The position numbers and the translations under genes are program-made. The notes under the pieces are model-generated. The model did no database searches. It saw nothing but the letters and a program-made list of their open reading frames with translations, and was not told where the DNA came from. A stretch of DNA of 64,000 bases from Flaccisagitta enflata (Eukaryota; Chaetognatha; Sagittoidea; Aphragmophora): positions 98,022,001 to 98,086,000 of the forward strand of contig OZ231126.1 in NCBI GenBank assembly GCA_965153355.1, in the 5' to 3' direction. Positions 34,718 to 46,772 of the stretch are shown piece after piece (the stretch's first letter is position 1; every line of letters begins with the position of its first letter).

Positions 34718-35678
34718 ATGGCTTTCATTTTTCGCGCGATTTCGGCGCGATTTTGGGCGCCTCGATTCTGGCTGCCGGGCGATAAGACGTGGGACGATTT
34801 AGTATCGACGCCCGAATTGCCTCTTCCAGTCGCCGGAGATTTGTGGGTCGGCATTTACGCGGCCTTTGTGCTCTTCGCGCTTCGCTTCATCTTCGAACGT
34901 CTGGTCGCCACGCGGGTCGCCATCGCCGTCGGAATTCCGCCACGTCGCGTTCTTCCATTGCCGCCCGCGCCGGACCCGTGGCTGATCAACGTCTTCCACA
35001 GCGGCGATCCGGCGAGTCGACGGCCCGACGCCGCCACTTTAAAGTCCCACGCCGAACGAACAAATCTACCGCCGCGTCAGGTGGCGTCGTGGTTTCGGCA
35101 ATATCGTCGCGCCTACAATTCGCGCAACAAAACGCAGCTGATGGACAAATTTAACGAGTCGTGTTGGCGCTTCGTTTATTATCTCTCCATTTTCGTATAC
35201 GGCGTGGCCGTTTTGTGGGACAAAGACTGGTTTTGGGACACGCGTCATTGTTGGATCGGGTGGCCGGAGAAAATCCCGCTCCACGAATCCCTGCGGTGGT
35301 ACTACATGTTCGAATTCGGATTCTATACGTCGTTGTTCATCAGCCAATTTTTCGACGTGCAACGAAAAGACTTTTGGCAAATGTTCACCCACCACGTGGC
35401 CACGCTGGTGCTGATTTCCGCCTCGTGGATCACCAACATGGTGCGTATAGGATCCCTCGTCTTGGTAGTCCACGACGCCGTCGACTGGCTGCTCGAGATT
35501 AGCAAGCTCACCAATTACGCTAAGTGGGAACGCCTTTGCGAGGTCTGCTTCGTGTGCTTCGCCTCCGTCTGGTTCGCCTCCAGACTCGTCTATTTCCCAC
35601 TGGTCGTCATCAGGTCTTGTCTCTTCGAGGCTACTGCCACACTCGAAGAACAAGGCATCGAGGCCGAGATCGATCTGG
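34718..35678 (+). CDS. Ceramide synthase, exon 1
   Basis: Encodes most of a ceramide synthase, the ER membrane enzyme that N-acylates sphinganine or sphingosine with fatty acyl-CoA. The ATG at 34718 (MAFIFRAISARFWAPRFWLP) is the first in frame and matches the family's 'fW.P.fWLP' start. In order: first membrane segment (about residues 45-70), Hox-like segment (about 86-135, QVASWFRQYRR), then the TLC domain with the Lag1 motif: FWQMFTHHVATLVLISASW with His225-His226, and VHDAVDWLLEISKLTNY with His252-Asp253. These are the residues required in known enzymes. Exon ends GATCTGG before GTGAGT, phase 1. The two exons total 456 aa, slightly longer than the usual 350-420. Sequence is CpG-rich compared with its AT-rich surroundings. 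Confidence 0.95.
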
Positions 35679-36066
35679 GTGAGTTGTGTCCTGTATGCGC
35701 ATTTGGTTGATACATTTACTTTTTACATTTAGTTATCCAATATCCATATCTCCTCTTATCTTATCTTTCCAGGGGCGTGTAGAGTTGAGTGTCTTTTGAA
35801 ACCTTACCCCTCCCCTAAATCTTCGATTTTCTATCTCAAAGAGCAATTATGCATGTCAAAGAGCAATTATGGCGACATTTGAGTCAAAACTCTATGAAAT
35901 TTTGCTGTAGTAATTTTATGTCATCTTTTGAAACTACTAGAAGAATAAAATCTTCCAAATTTTCTCTTTTTTCACCCCTGTAGATATTTGTCTGTGTGTC
36001 CTCAACTCTAAAACGAACTTTTATCTTCCAACCCTCTCTTCTCCCCCCCCCCCCTCAACTACACAG

Positions 36067-36476
36067 GCGGCGGCAAAGGTGGAGTGTATTATCTCTTCAA
36101 CGGACTTTTAATTCTCCTTTATTGCCTTCATTGGTTTTGGTTTTACCATATCATGTCGATGGCCTTCAAATTAGTTTATTACGGCAAAGTAGTCAAGGAC
36201 GCCCGGTCAGAGTCCGAGGGAAGCGACGCCACCGACGAGGACGACAACAACGAAAACAACGTCTCCGCCTCTTCCTCCGGCCGGCCCATCGACGACGTTC
36301 CTCTCGGCGACGCCGCCTCCTCCGCCTCTTCCTCCGCCTCCGCCACCTCGCTTTTCGCTTCTAATTCCAACGGCTTTTCTTCCATCAATGGCATCTCCAA
36401 AGATGCGATCTCGCAACATGAAACCAGGCAGCGGATTTCGGATTTCTCGGCGAAAGAAACACCAAAGGACAAGTGA
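36067..36476 (+). CDS. Ceramide synthase, exon 2
   Basis: After CTACACAG, phase 1 continues with GGKGGVYYLFNGLLILLYCL and HWFWFYHIMSMAFKLVYYGK, the last TLC membrane helix and the short 'HxxWfy' segment near which known enzymes set acyl-chain length. A long acidic, Ser-rich cytosolic tail follows (DATDEDDNNENN and others), ending KDK and TGA. Known CerS tails are phosphorylated by CK2 at Ser/acidic sites; the tail here fits that by composition only. Confidence 0.93.
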
Positions 36477-36504
36477 AAAAAACACTAGTAACGGTGCATT
36501 TTAG

Positions 36505-37637
<1,133 letters not shown>

Positions 37638-37770
37638 CCTTTGTGTTCTACAAGACTTCTTCCCCTTTGGAGCCGCTTCCCTGCCTCCTTACACTTGCAA
37701 TCACAATCATAAACAGCGGGGCAAAGGGTATCGTAGACTGCGTATTGCCCTTGAGTGACAGCAGTCACAG
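37638..37770 (-). repeat. Fragment of the foldback minisatellite family
   Basis: One arm (TGTGTTCTACAAGACTTC) and the reverse-complemented leader (CGTATTGCCCTTGAGTGAC) are recognisable; decayed. Confidence 0.6.
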
Positions 37771-37963
37771 GCAAGTTGCAATATGGCCAAAAAATTTTGC
37801 ATGCGCATATGATAGACCCTAATAAAGAATCATGATAACAATTTTTTTGGGAAGTCACTCAAGGGCAATACCTCACCATGGTGTAATCCTTCAATGATTC
37901 AGTTATTCATTGGGAGCCTACGAGGATGATTTTATCAAATAGACTTCTGACTCCACTTAACAG

Positions 37964-38089
37964 AGCCCGACGTAAAAGTGAAAGTGGGCGAGGTCGGTTT
38001 ACTCCAATATTTGAAAGGATTGTATCCACTGAAGTCGGAAGTGGAGGCCCTGAAAAAGCAAATCGAAGTTCTGAAGACGAGTCCTCACC
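37964..38089 (+). CDS. Coiled-coil plus Cys-rich protein, penultimate exon
   Basis: A 126-nt exon between CTTAACAG and GTAAGT, phase 1 in and 1 out, encodes PDVKVKVGEVGLLQYLKGLY and then LKSEVEALKKQIEVLK, a short coiled coil. It fits in phase with the exon at 40194. Upstream exons, including any signal peptide, were not found. I do not know the family; the combination suggests an oligomeric secreted protein. Confidence 0.6.
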
Positions 38090-38260
38090 GTAAGTGAGCC
38101 CAAGTCAAAAACCTCGAACGTTTTAACAGATTCATTTTTCTGCCATTCAGATTCTGTATTCTTAATTCCCATGTAAGTTTTAGCGAGGTCAGATCCCGAT
38201 GCAGTCAATACTGACACATGCCCTTGGGCTGCATTAAATGCTTCTGACACTGGCTTTCAG

Positions 38261-38771
38261 TACTGTAGATCTTGTCTAGACTTGAGATGACGGGGGCAAG
38301 TTTTATGGGAACAGAAATGAAGGTAGAGGACTGATATTGATAAAATAACAACTTATTCCGACTACTAAAATATCAGTATTTTAGTGGAGATTTTTTGAGG
38401 AAATATTACTTAAATTCAAATTTGCTACAACTTTCCCACAATATTCTTAGCAAAAACATCCCTTGTTTGGCCGTTGACGGGGAGCATATGCATATCTATG
38501 TGTGACAACCTTGTGATGCTCCCTAGCAACCGCAAAATGAGCAACATTCTTACAGAAATGTTGTAGCCAATTTGATTTTAAGCAATATTCTCTAAGAAGA
38601 TCTAAAAATATTGATATTTAAGCAAGAATACATGCAATTGTGTCAACTAGATATCATGGATAATAAAGCTTCCTTTTATTAGTCTATGATTCAAATATCA
38701 CTCCCCTAGCTTCATTTGTTTTTCGACAACGCTTGCCTCCTTTATTTCAATTCTAGACAAGATCCACTGTA
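38261..38771. mobile_element. Foldback MITE, TACWGT(A/G)GATC ends
   Basis: TACTGTAGATCTTGTCTAGA at the left and TCTAGACAAGATCCACTGTA at the right bound inverted arms that also share ACTGATATT/AATATCA-type segments. It lies in the intron of the Cys-rich gene. Confidence 0.7.
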
Positions 38772-38912
38772 TACTCCCTCTATCTTTTGATCAGGTCACG
38801 CCACAGGGAATGAGTTTGAAAATTTGAAAAACAAGTGCGTCATAATTAGCAATCACATGATATGTAAAAAAGATATGATGTTGCAAATTGTTATCTAGAT
38901 AGTTACAGTAGT

Positions 38913-39312
38913 TACAGTAGATGTCGTGTAGACTTGGAAATAAGGGGGAATTTATTACTGTAAGACAAATCTACTTAAGAGACTGATATTTGGAATATAG
39001 ACAAATAAAAAGATGGTTTATTGCCCATGGATGTTGGTTGCCCTGGAAGCACATTTTCACGTATTCACGCCAAAGTATATATGTGGGAAAGTTCTAGCAA
39101 ATTTTTCTTTAAACAATGTTCCCTCAAAAAATTTCTCAAAAAATTGATACTTTAGTGTGAATACATGGAAATCTGTTTTCCTGGCAACTGACACCCATGG
39201 GCGATAAAGCATCCTTTTATCAATTTATTTTCCAAATATCAGTCTCTTAAATTCATTTGTCTTCCTGTAATGAATTCCCTCGTAATTCCAAGTCTAGACG
39301 ACATCTACTGTA
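38913..39312. mobile_element. Foldback MITE, TACAGTAGATGTCG ends
   Basis: TACAGTAGATGTCGTGTAGA and TCTAGACGACATCTACTGTA begin inverted arms of about 125 bp, reaching GCCCATGG at the centre-facing ends. Related to its neighbour at 38261; both have TA edges. Confidence 0.8.
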
Positions 39313-39547
39313 CTATATCGAAGCATTTCATGCTAAAAGGTTGTGTAAACATTTCCACACCTTCACAGTCCCAAAGTTGCTTATTAATCACATGTTTAAT
39401 TCCTTAAATTCTTTGTTTTTATCACCATATTTCAAAGCCTATAACTTGAAAATGGTACGAAATAACAAAATGAAATTTTTACCCATGAAAGAATTTGATA
39501 TAATCTGTATCTGCTAAAGATTTCATGCTTTCATCTTGCTTAAGTGA

Positions 39548-39754
39548 CGGAATATTTGATACACGGCTACCGAAGTTGCGTGTGGGTGGGCAGTGGCGGG
39601 TGGCGTGCGGGTCACCAGACCATTTGGGCAGGAGCAGTGAGGTCAAAGAAATAAAATCATAAAAAAAGTGTGACCGACCAACCGACCAATCAACCAACCA
39701 ACTAACCAACCAACGGACAAAGCGGGTTGTGGTCGCGTACGTGACTAAAAAGTA
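39548..39754 (+). mobile_element. AGTCGCGT-family short element, decayed
   Basis: Left ACACGGCTACCGAAGTTGCG; middle CCGACCAACCGACCAATCAACC; listed as GACCAACCGACCAATC; right GCGGGTTGTGGTCGCGTACG then TGACTAAAAA. The hairpin is imperfect. Confidence 0.65.
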
Positions 39755-40193
39755 TGTTGGCATGGCATTCGATGTACCGCAGGTGCCTCTTTACTGGTCA
39801 GGCGCATAGTACCAAAATCACCTCTGTGTCGGACGACGAATCAGTCGGTCACTAGTTTCTTTTTTTTTTTTTTTTTTTTGCGTTTATGGTCAGTTTATGC
39901 ATTACTGCTCCTACCAAAATATTTGGTTTGCCTTTTACATCACTACCGTTACTTAACCTCACGCATTTTGGGTAGCGGTGTATCTTGATGAATAGGCTTC
40001 CTGATGAAGAAACAAACTGATGTGATGAGCCCATGACGAAGACTGATCTAAGGGCACACATCACCCTATGTCATCACAGTGCAAAAAGTCACTCGTATTT
40101 AGGTCATTGGAAAGTAGCAGGTAGGAAAAAAATGTGTTTTAACTGCGATTAACCGATGACATGACGCCTTTAGATCACCTTACTTTTTCTTAG

Positions 40194-40390
40194 GAGCGAT
40201 ATTGTCATGCACGACCAAATACACACCATGTGCTCTTGGAGGTGGAAAACATCACAAGCTGGAATATTTGGACAGACAAAGAATTGAATGCGGCGAAAAT
40301 GAAGTCCTGCGAAAATTCCGTTTTGTCCGGTGCGACACTAATACTGCACGATATCAGTTTGATTGCTGCACTATTCATGTTTCTGTTTGA
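40194..40390 (+). CDS. Coiled-coil plus Cys-rich protein, last exon
   Basis: After TTTTTCTTAG, phase 1 gives AILSCTTKYTPCALGGG, then LEYLDRQRIECGENEVLRKF and RFVRCDTNTARYQFDCC, ending TIHVSV and TGA. The spacing 'C..........YLDRQ.I.CG..EVL..F.F.RC......Y.F.CC' recalls Cys-rich repeats of uncharacterised secreted proteins in marine invertebrates; this is recollection of a pattern, not a named domain. Six cysteines suggest an extracellular, disulfide-bonded fold. Confidence 0.6.
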
Positions 40391-40549
40391 GTGAGGAACA
40401 TGAAAAAACTTGATGAAAGGCAAAAATGCATAAAGCTACACACTCAGGTTCAATAACAACGTGCAGATCGCGGAAGCAGCAAAAAAGGACATCACCAACA
40501 GCTTCCGCCACTACAGGGACCATAGGGGTATTATTCTGTAGCAAGTCTC

Positions 40550-41469
40550 AACACAATTTACGCCATCGAGGAAATACAGTATGTTTTTTCTCGTTTGTAA
40601 AATTCTTTGACAACGTTACTCAAAAAGTAGTTGAGATAATTGATTTCTGTAAAATGTCCCTGTAAGGTATAGAAGATGCATTTTATGATATGTAAATGCC
40701 AGGATTTTTTATCTAAAAATCTGATCCTTTGAATATATTCAGAGCAAGATATCATCATATCTAAAGTATTCATTCGCAAAAACTTGTCAAATGTACTGTC
40801 TCCTTTTAAATTGCTCTCAATTCTTAACGGTTTGAGCTTCTTACACCAGATTGGTCTAGGATGAAAGGTATTTTGAAGTAGTTTTGAGGATAACTTTAGT
40901 TGAAATACTCATCTGACATCTAAGAGTATTGCGTGAACAATGAATCAACTTTTGATCCGCAGTTTGATAAAGAAACAAATTTTCTTCATGCAAAATGTGG
41001 TATTCTGTTGAAAAAAAGTTTTCCTCATTGTATTTCTTAAAAATACTGTAAACAAGATCTAATTTGAGACCAATCTGGTATCTGTAGCTCAATTCATTTA
41101 GAAATAAAAAAAACTTAAACAAAAAAGTCCCACCAAAAACCCAAAATAACGGCTTTTTTTGCTGTTTTTGATCAAAATTTCTTCCTGTTTCAAGAGGTTC
41201 AGATTTTTGTCAAAAAGTCCAGAAAGGTACATATCAGAAAATGCATCTCTCATACCTTCCATGAACTTTTTTCAGAAGTCAATTACCTGTACTACTTTTT
41301 GAAATATGTCGTCATATGATTTTACAAATGTGAAAAAACACACTGTATTTCAAATTCACTGATGGACACTGGACATCCCTCGGAGGATCAAAAAATCCCC
41401 CTCTTGGGGTGACTATCTTGAGGATGAAGATGCATTCAAAAAATCTCCATGTTGGCGTAAATTGTGTTA
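40550..41469. mobile_element. Outer MITE with CAATTTACGCCA ends
   Basis: AACACAATTTACGCCATCGA at the left and TGGCGTAAATTGTGTT at the right are inverted; the interior is occupied by the element at 40575. Related copy at 57692; a decayed one near 45945-46110. Confidence 0.65.
40575..41347. mobile_element. Foldback MITE, TACAGTATG ends, copy 2 (nested)
   Basis: Matches 33540-34313 in reverse complement, with the same arms (TACAGTATGTTTTTTC at the left, CACACTGTA variant at the right). It lies inside the outer element. Confidence 0.8.
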
Positions 41470-41479
41470 AGACAAGCTA

Positions 41480-42889
41480 ACAAATGATACCACACATATC
41501 AATGTAGCTATGGTGACGTGACTTGCAAGGGGGGGATGCTACATCTTTTCCGCGATTTTCACGTTGTAATTTACGTGAATGTGTACTACACAAAATATCT
41601 TGAAAGTAAATACTGTCACGAATGTGATTTGGTGATTTGATGATTTGGTGAAAATAAAAAGAATCTTAACCGTGGTCCTATTCTCGATTTCATCCTGCCT
41701 AAGGATTTGAAGGAATAAATCATGGTTAAAAATTATCGCTTTCTTAATAATGACAGTGCAGAAATGCAATTTTTCGCATAGACAGACAGATCATAAGGCA
41801 GAACAGCCAATTCTTTTATTCAACATCTACTAGTTCAACAAGCATTGACTATAATTTTCCAGCTTAATCTAAGAAGATAAAATAACATTCATCCTGTCCA
41901 CTGATGCTGTAGTTCTTTTTACCCATGTTTGATGATTTAAAAATCTTAATTCTCATTTAAATTCTTTTTCCCCTGATAAAAGTCAATGCATTTCATACAC
42001 AGTAACCATCCCAGGAATTGGGTTTTTCGATCAAAATGAAAGTGATGAATTTTTGCATCGTGCCCTCTTCAAGTTCAAGTTCAACTCAACTGGATAATCC
42101 GTCACTCATCTGCTTTCGCACGTAAACGTAACACATAAAACCTTTCATAGTACACCAAGACATTTGGTATTCTCTACCAAAAACAGAAGACCAAAACATT
42201 CTGTCTCCAGTAGAAAAAAGCAAGCAAGACCAATCAAAAAATGTCTTGTCGTATGAAACTACACCGTCTTCGGATCGGACTGTGAAATGGAAAACCTTTA
42301 TAGAATCTAAACCACTAGGAAAAAAATTATGAAATTTTCGGTGAATATTGGTAATATGTGACGGTTTTTGCATGTCAAAGCTCAGATCATAGTAAAGAAA
42401 AGGTGAGGGGAAAATGAAATATTGAAAGAACATCCATTTTTTAAGCAAAATCGTTTTTATACATTCTTTTTGGTAGGTGTTGTTTTTACTCAGAATATGC
42501 AGCAAATCATTAATACATAGTTAAAATCTGTGCATTAAATAAATCCATGTTTTGTTGAAATGCAGCGATTTCAGCAGATAACTCGCTGGAAATGAGAAAA
42601 ATTGATCTTGATAAAAAAATGGAACAACAATATCTTTCACTACCTTCTATACTATGATCTGAGCTTTGACATGCATGTCATGCTCTATTGATATTCAAAA
42701 ACTAAATGATTTAATAATTTAGGAGCTATAAAAGACTGCATTCTGAATCCCGTGCTCTTAACAAATCAGGTAAACCTGCTATTAAAGGGGTTCCATTAAA
42801 CTCTTCCATGATAATTGGCCAGGATCCTCTCATCCATTCTTGAAGGAATCGTGACTTAGCCATTGACAAGTCAGATCTAACATCAGGCT
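41480..42889. other. AT-rich intergenic stretch
   Basis: No gene. The 42185-42260 segment is a diverged copy of 23440-23520. Confidence 0.4.
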
Positions 42890-43100
42890 AAATTTAGGCC
42901 TCAAGCTGGGATTTCGGTGGGGCTGGAATCTGGGCTTCCAGGTTAGGGTTTGGTCCTTGAGGCAAGGATTTTGGCATCCAGGCTGGGATTTGGGCCTCGA
43001 AGCTGGGATTTGGGCCTTGAGGCTGGGATTTGAAGGGGAAGGGGAAGGAGGAGAAGAAGGAGGAGAAAATTCTGCATATGTGTGAAAGCATAGGTCATCA
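42890..43100 (-). repeat. Short inverted copy of the 2100-2790 minisatellite
   Basis: GGCTGGGATTTGGGCCTC-like units (about seven) and GGGGAAGGAGGAGAAG, then CATATGTGTGAAAGCATAGG, mirror the left-hand block. Confidence 0.75.
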
Positions 43101-43519
43101 TAAGTTATCATTCAAGCTTTGATATGTTTTACATTTGAAGTAAGCTATTCAAACAAAACTTTAAAAAAAATCAACTAACAGATGAAGATTCAAAACAAAA
43201 ACAAATCTATGAACATAAAGAATGAGAATGAGATTTTTTTTCTAAGTATTATCATAATCAAATACTTGCCAGGTCACTGACAAAGTGGTGAAAAACTGAA
43301 AAAAACATAATTTGACAAATTCAATGAAGATATCAAGAATGACGATCCGACGCAAATCTGAATACTTGGGACTTAAAGTTTGGAAGGAATTTCATTGACG
43401 GATTGGCAAACCAAATACTGCAGAGATAAACAAAGTCTGTTAGTTTGATTTATATTCAGTACTTTCGTTCAATCTCTTATCTTCTCATCTTAAAATCGAT
43501 CGTAGGAGAGATGAATGAA

Positions 43520-43570
43520 AGTCCCCCTGTGTGCCTATAGGACTTCGTCCTCTTTACTGCCCTGGTTCCT
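43520..43570 (+). repeat. Right-arm fragment of the foldback minisatellite family
   Basis: AAAGTCCCCCTGTGTGCCTA and GGACTTCGTCC match the arm of the elements at 2970 and 9141. Confidence 0.55.
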
Positions 43571-43689
43571 CACTCACAGACATCTTGGCCACAAGGCTGA
43601 GATATGGACCCCCAGACTGAGTTTTGAGGCGTTAAATAAAGAGAGAATTGGGCTTTAATGCAGTTGTGAGATAGGGACGAAGAAGAAGC

Positions 43690-44302
43690 AAAAAAAACAA
43701 GGTCAACAAACCTTAGTCGCGTGGTAATAAAGGTAATAAAGGTAATTAAGGTAATCAAGGTAATTACATAATTACTAATAATTACCTAAAAATACCTATC
43801 TTTATACCTAAAGTAGACTGAAGTACCCTAAAGTACCTTTAAGTACCTAATGTTGTCACAAATATACTTAAGTACCTAAAAATTTACCCTGAAGTACCCT
43901 TAAGTAACCCAAGAGGTTGTAGAGGTTGCCCAGAGGTGACTTAAGTGAAGCAAGGGGTGACTTAAGTGACTGAAGGGGTGACTTAAGTGACCTGAAATGA
44001 CTGAATTTAATTTTAAATGATTTATTTTACATTCAAAATGACTTAAATGGCCTTAAGACCTTAAGACCTTAGGACTTTAGGTACTTTAGGTGCTTTAAGT
44101 ACCTCCTAGCCTAAAGTACCCTTAAGTACCTAATGTACCTTGAAAGTACCTAAAGTACCCTTAAGTACCCTTAAGTACCCTAAAAAGATACCTATTAAAA
44201 ATGAAGATTAGAGCCATATTTCAAAAAGTTACGTGACCGACCGAACCGACCGACAGACCGACCGACATAGCAGCTGCTACCGTCGCGTTCACGCGACTAA
44301 GT
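43690..44302 (+). mobile_element. AGTCGCGT-family element with GGTAAT and AAGTACC repeats
   Basis: Left CCTTAGTCGCGTGGTAATAA; the middle carries GGTAATAAA, CCTAAAGTACC and GTGACTTAAG arrays; CCGACCGACAGACCGACC; right hairpin GTCGCGTTCACGCGAC (44283-44298). Confidence 0.7.
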
Positions 44303-45944
44303 TGTTAGTCATTTCTGGCTGCTTTTAGTCATTTATGGTCATTTTGGATCATTTTGTCAATTTGTCTATTTAGGCTATCAGGTTCATTTCTTAATACTTC
44401 AACTGGTTTTAAGTTTCATTTTAAGTCATTTTGGACATTTCAGGTCATTTTCTGGTCATTTAACATGGTTTTTGGTATGTTTTGGTCATTTAAGTTTTGT
44501 TAGTTTTTTGTTTTGCTTTGTTTTGTTTTGGTTTTTCATTTTTGCTTTTTTGGTTTTTGTTTTTGGTTTTTGTTTTTGGTTTTTTTGGTTTTTATCAGTT
44601 TAATATGGTTTTTGGTATGTTTTGGTCATTTATGTTTTTGGTTTTGTTGGTTTTTGGTTTTTTGGTTTTGGTTTTGATTTTTTTAGTTTTGGTTTTATTT
44701 TATTGTTTTTTGGTTTTTTGGTTTTTGGCTTCGTGGTCATTTATGTTTTTGCATGTTTCACATTTATGTTTTTGGTATGTTTTTGGTTTATTTATTTTGT
44801 TATCAAGTTCGCTTGTTTGGCTTTGCTGGTTTAGGTCTGCTGATTAAGTCTGCTGATTAAGTCTGCTGGTTTGGGTGCTCATGGTTGTCTGCTGTTGTCT
44901 GCTGGTTTAAGTCTGTTGGTTTAAGTCGGCTGGCTTAAGTTGGCTGTTGTAGAGTTGGCTGGTTAGAGTTTTATTGTATTGTTGGCTGGCCGGCTGCTGT
45001 TTGGCGGCTGGTTTAAGGCTGGCTTGCTGTTTGGTTAATTTTTGTTGGATGCAGGAATCGCTGGTTTTAGTCTGCCGGGTTTAAGTTCGTTTAAGTCTGC
45101 TGGTTTAAGTTCGCTGGTTTAAGTCTGCTGGCTTTAAGTCTGTCGCTTTAAGTCTGCCGTTTTGCTTCTGGTTTAGGTCTACTGGTTTAAGTCTGTCAGT
45201 TTAAGTCTGCTGGCCGAAGCCTGCTGCTTGAAGTCTGCCGCTGGTTTTAGCTGCTGCTGGTTGGTCTGCTGGTTTAAGTCTGCTGGTTTAAGTCTGTTGG
45301 TTAAGTCTGCTGGTTTAAGTTCGCTGGTTTAAGTCTGCTGGTTTAAGTCTGCTGGTTTAAGTCTGCTGGTTTAAGTCTGCTGGTTTAAGTCTGCTGGTTT
45401 AAGTCTGCTGGTTTAAGTCTGCTGGTTTAAGTCTGCTGGTTTAAGTCTGCTGGTTTAAGTCTGCTGGTTTAAGTCTGCTGGTTTAAGTCTGCTGGTTTAA
45501 GTCTGCTGGTTTAAGTCTGCTGGTTTAAGTCTGCTGGTTTAAGTCTGCTGGTTTAAGTCTGCTGGTTTAAGTCTGCTGGTTTAAGTCTGCTGGTTTAAGA
45601 CTGCTGGTTTAAGACTGCTGGTTACGGTCTGCTGGTTAAAGTCTGGTTTAAGTCTGGTTTAGTCAATTTTCATTGATAGGGTTGATACTTATAGAGTTGA
45701 TTAATTTGACTCAATTACAAAAGTAACCACTTTTTCCAGTGGTCCCGGCCTTTAATTAGGTGAGTTTCCACGGCCTCCAATACTTATTTATTCATCAATT
45801 CATTCAAGTCAATCTAGTCAACTAAATCATTTTATTAATTTCTTATATTTCTCCCTATGTTGATTAAAAAGATACATTAAGGAGTCAGGTGAATTCAATT
45901 TTTTTATGTCTCGCACGCGACTTATAGGTGTTGGCCTTGTTTTT
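44303..45944 (-). mobile_element. AGTCGCGT-family element with 14-bp minisatellite
   Basis: Read from the right: ACAAGGCCAACACCTATAAG and TCGCGTGCGAGAC (45906-45944) match the left end of the 54456 element. Then comes a 14-bp array (GTCTGCTGGTTTAA, about 29 units, 45240-45610, near-perfect at 45320-45595), then TTTTGG-rich sequence (44490-44800) and GGTCATTT repeats. It abuts the previous element tail-to-tail at the hairpin. Phe/Gly/Leu ORFs at 44497-44847 are artefacts. Confidence 0.75.
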
Positions 45945-46110
45945 CTCAAATTTTGATCCAAATTTAGCCCTTTGAGGGGGTTAAAGGTGGAAATTGAAAA
46001 ATCACCATGGTGGCGCCAATTGTATTGACCTAAGGTGTCAACCGCCACTGCAAATGAGAAAATTGATTGAACCATGTGAGCTGTAGGGGGGGCATGTAAC
46101 AATTGGGTCC
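45945..46110. repeat. Decayed copy of the CAATTTACGCC element
   Basis: CACCATGGTGGCGCCAATTG and a flank (CATGTGAGCTGTAGGGGG) resemble the right ends at 41450 and 57845. Confidence 0.5.
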
Positions 46111-46162
46111 CTCCTCCGCCCTTATTAGGGTCCCTTCTGTAATTGTTATGTGATATTGTATT

Positions 46163-46619
46163 TAGTTTTGCATAGAAAATGATTAGCAGATAAAAGAAAG
46201 GGTGCTGAGCAAGTAAAAAGCGGAGAAAAAAAAGGAAAACTAAAGAAAATTTAATTTTGCAACTTGACGTCTATTAGGGAAAATTCTAAGACTCTCTATA
46301 TGCAAAATTTTGCATTTTCAAAAACATGGCCTCATTCTAAGAACATATAAGAAAAGGGCCATGTTCTTAGAAATGCAAAATTGTTCAATTTGTTCAAGTC
46401 TTAGAATTTTCCCTTCGTAGGTTTTGAATTTTTGCTCTACTATTTTTAAGAAATCTATTACTTCCAGTGATTCTTTCGTGTCTTTGTCAATTGAACAAAG
46501 CTATGCCTTTATCATACTAGGGTTTCTTTTACTAAATAGAAATGTTAAACTTCAAAATTACAAATTTCATAAAAATAATCATAAAATAATTATGAATATA
46601 GTCACAAAAAGAGACTGAA
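46163..46619 (+). repeat. Dispersed repeat interrupted by the Penelope element (left part)
   Basis: Homologous to 7664-8110; continues after the insertion at 48640-48690. Ends with AAAAAGAGACTGAA (46606-46619), the left target duplication. Confidence 0.85.
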
Positions 46620-46739
46620 GTGTGGAAGTTGTACCGTTGAGGTTGAGGTTCATTCAATGGATTAGACATGGTGAAATCAACAAATTGAAAATTTATTACC
46701 AAAAATTTTCGAACAGAACTCTGCTCTTCATCAGTCGGA

Positions 46740-46772
<33 letters not shown>

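Noticed and set aside
34799-35653. Minus-strand and alternative-frame ORFs over the ceramide synthase exon
   Set aside because: Shadows of the GC-rich coding exon; only the + frame has the family motifs.
40448-40541. Possible extra exon after the Cys-rich exon (FNNNVQIAEAAKKDITNSFR)
   Set aside because: The preceding exon already ends in a stop and its last bases offer no good donor; the stretch also contains a CGGAAGC/GCTTCCG hairpin and abuts a MITE.
44497-44847. Hydrophobic 116-residue ORF resembling a membrane protein
   Set aside because: It reads GGTTTTTGGTTTT repeats inside a minisatellite element.
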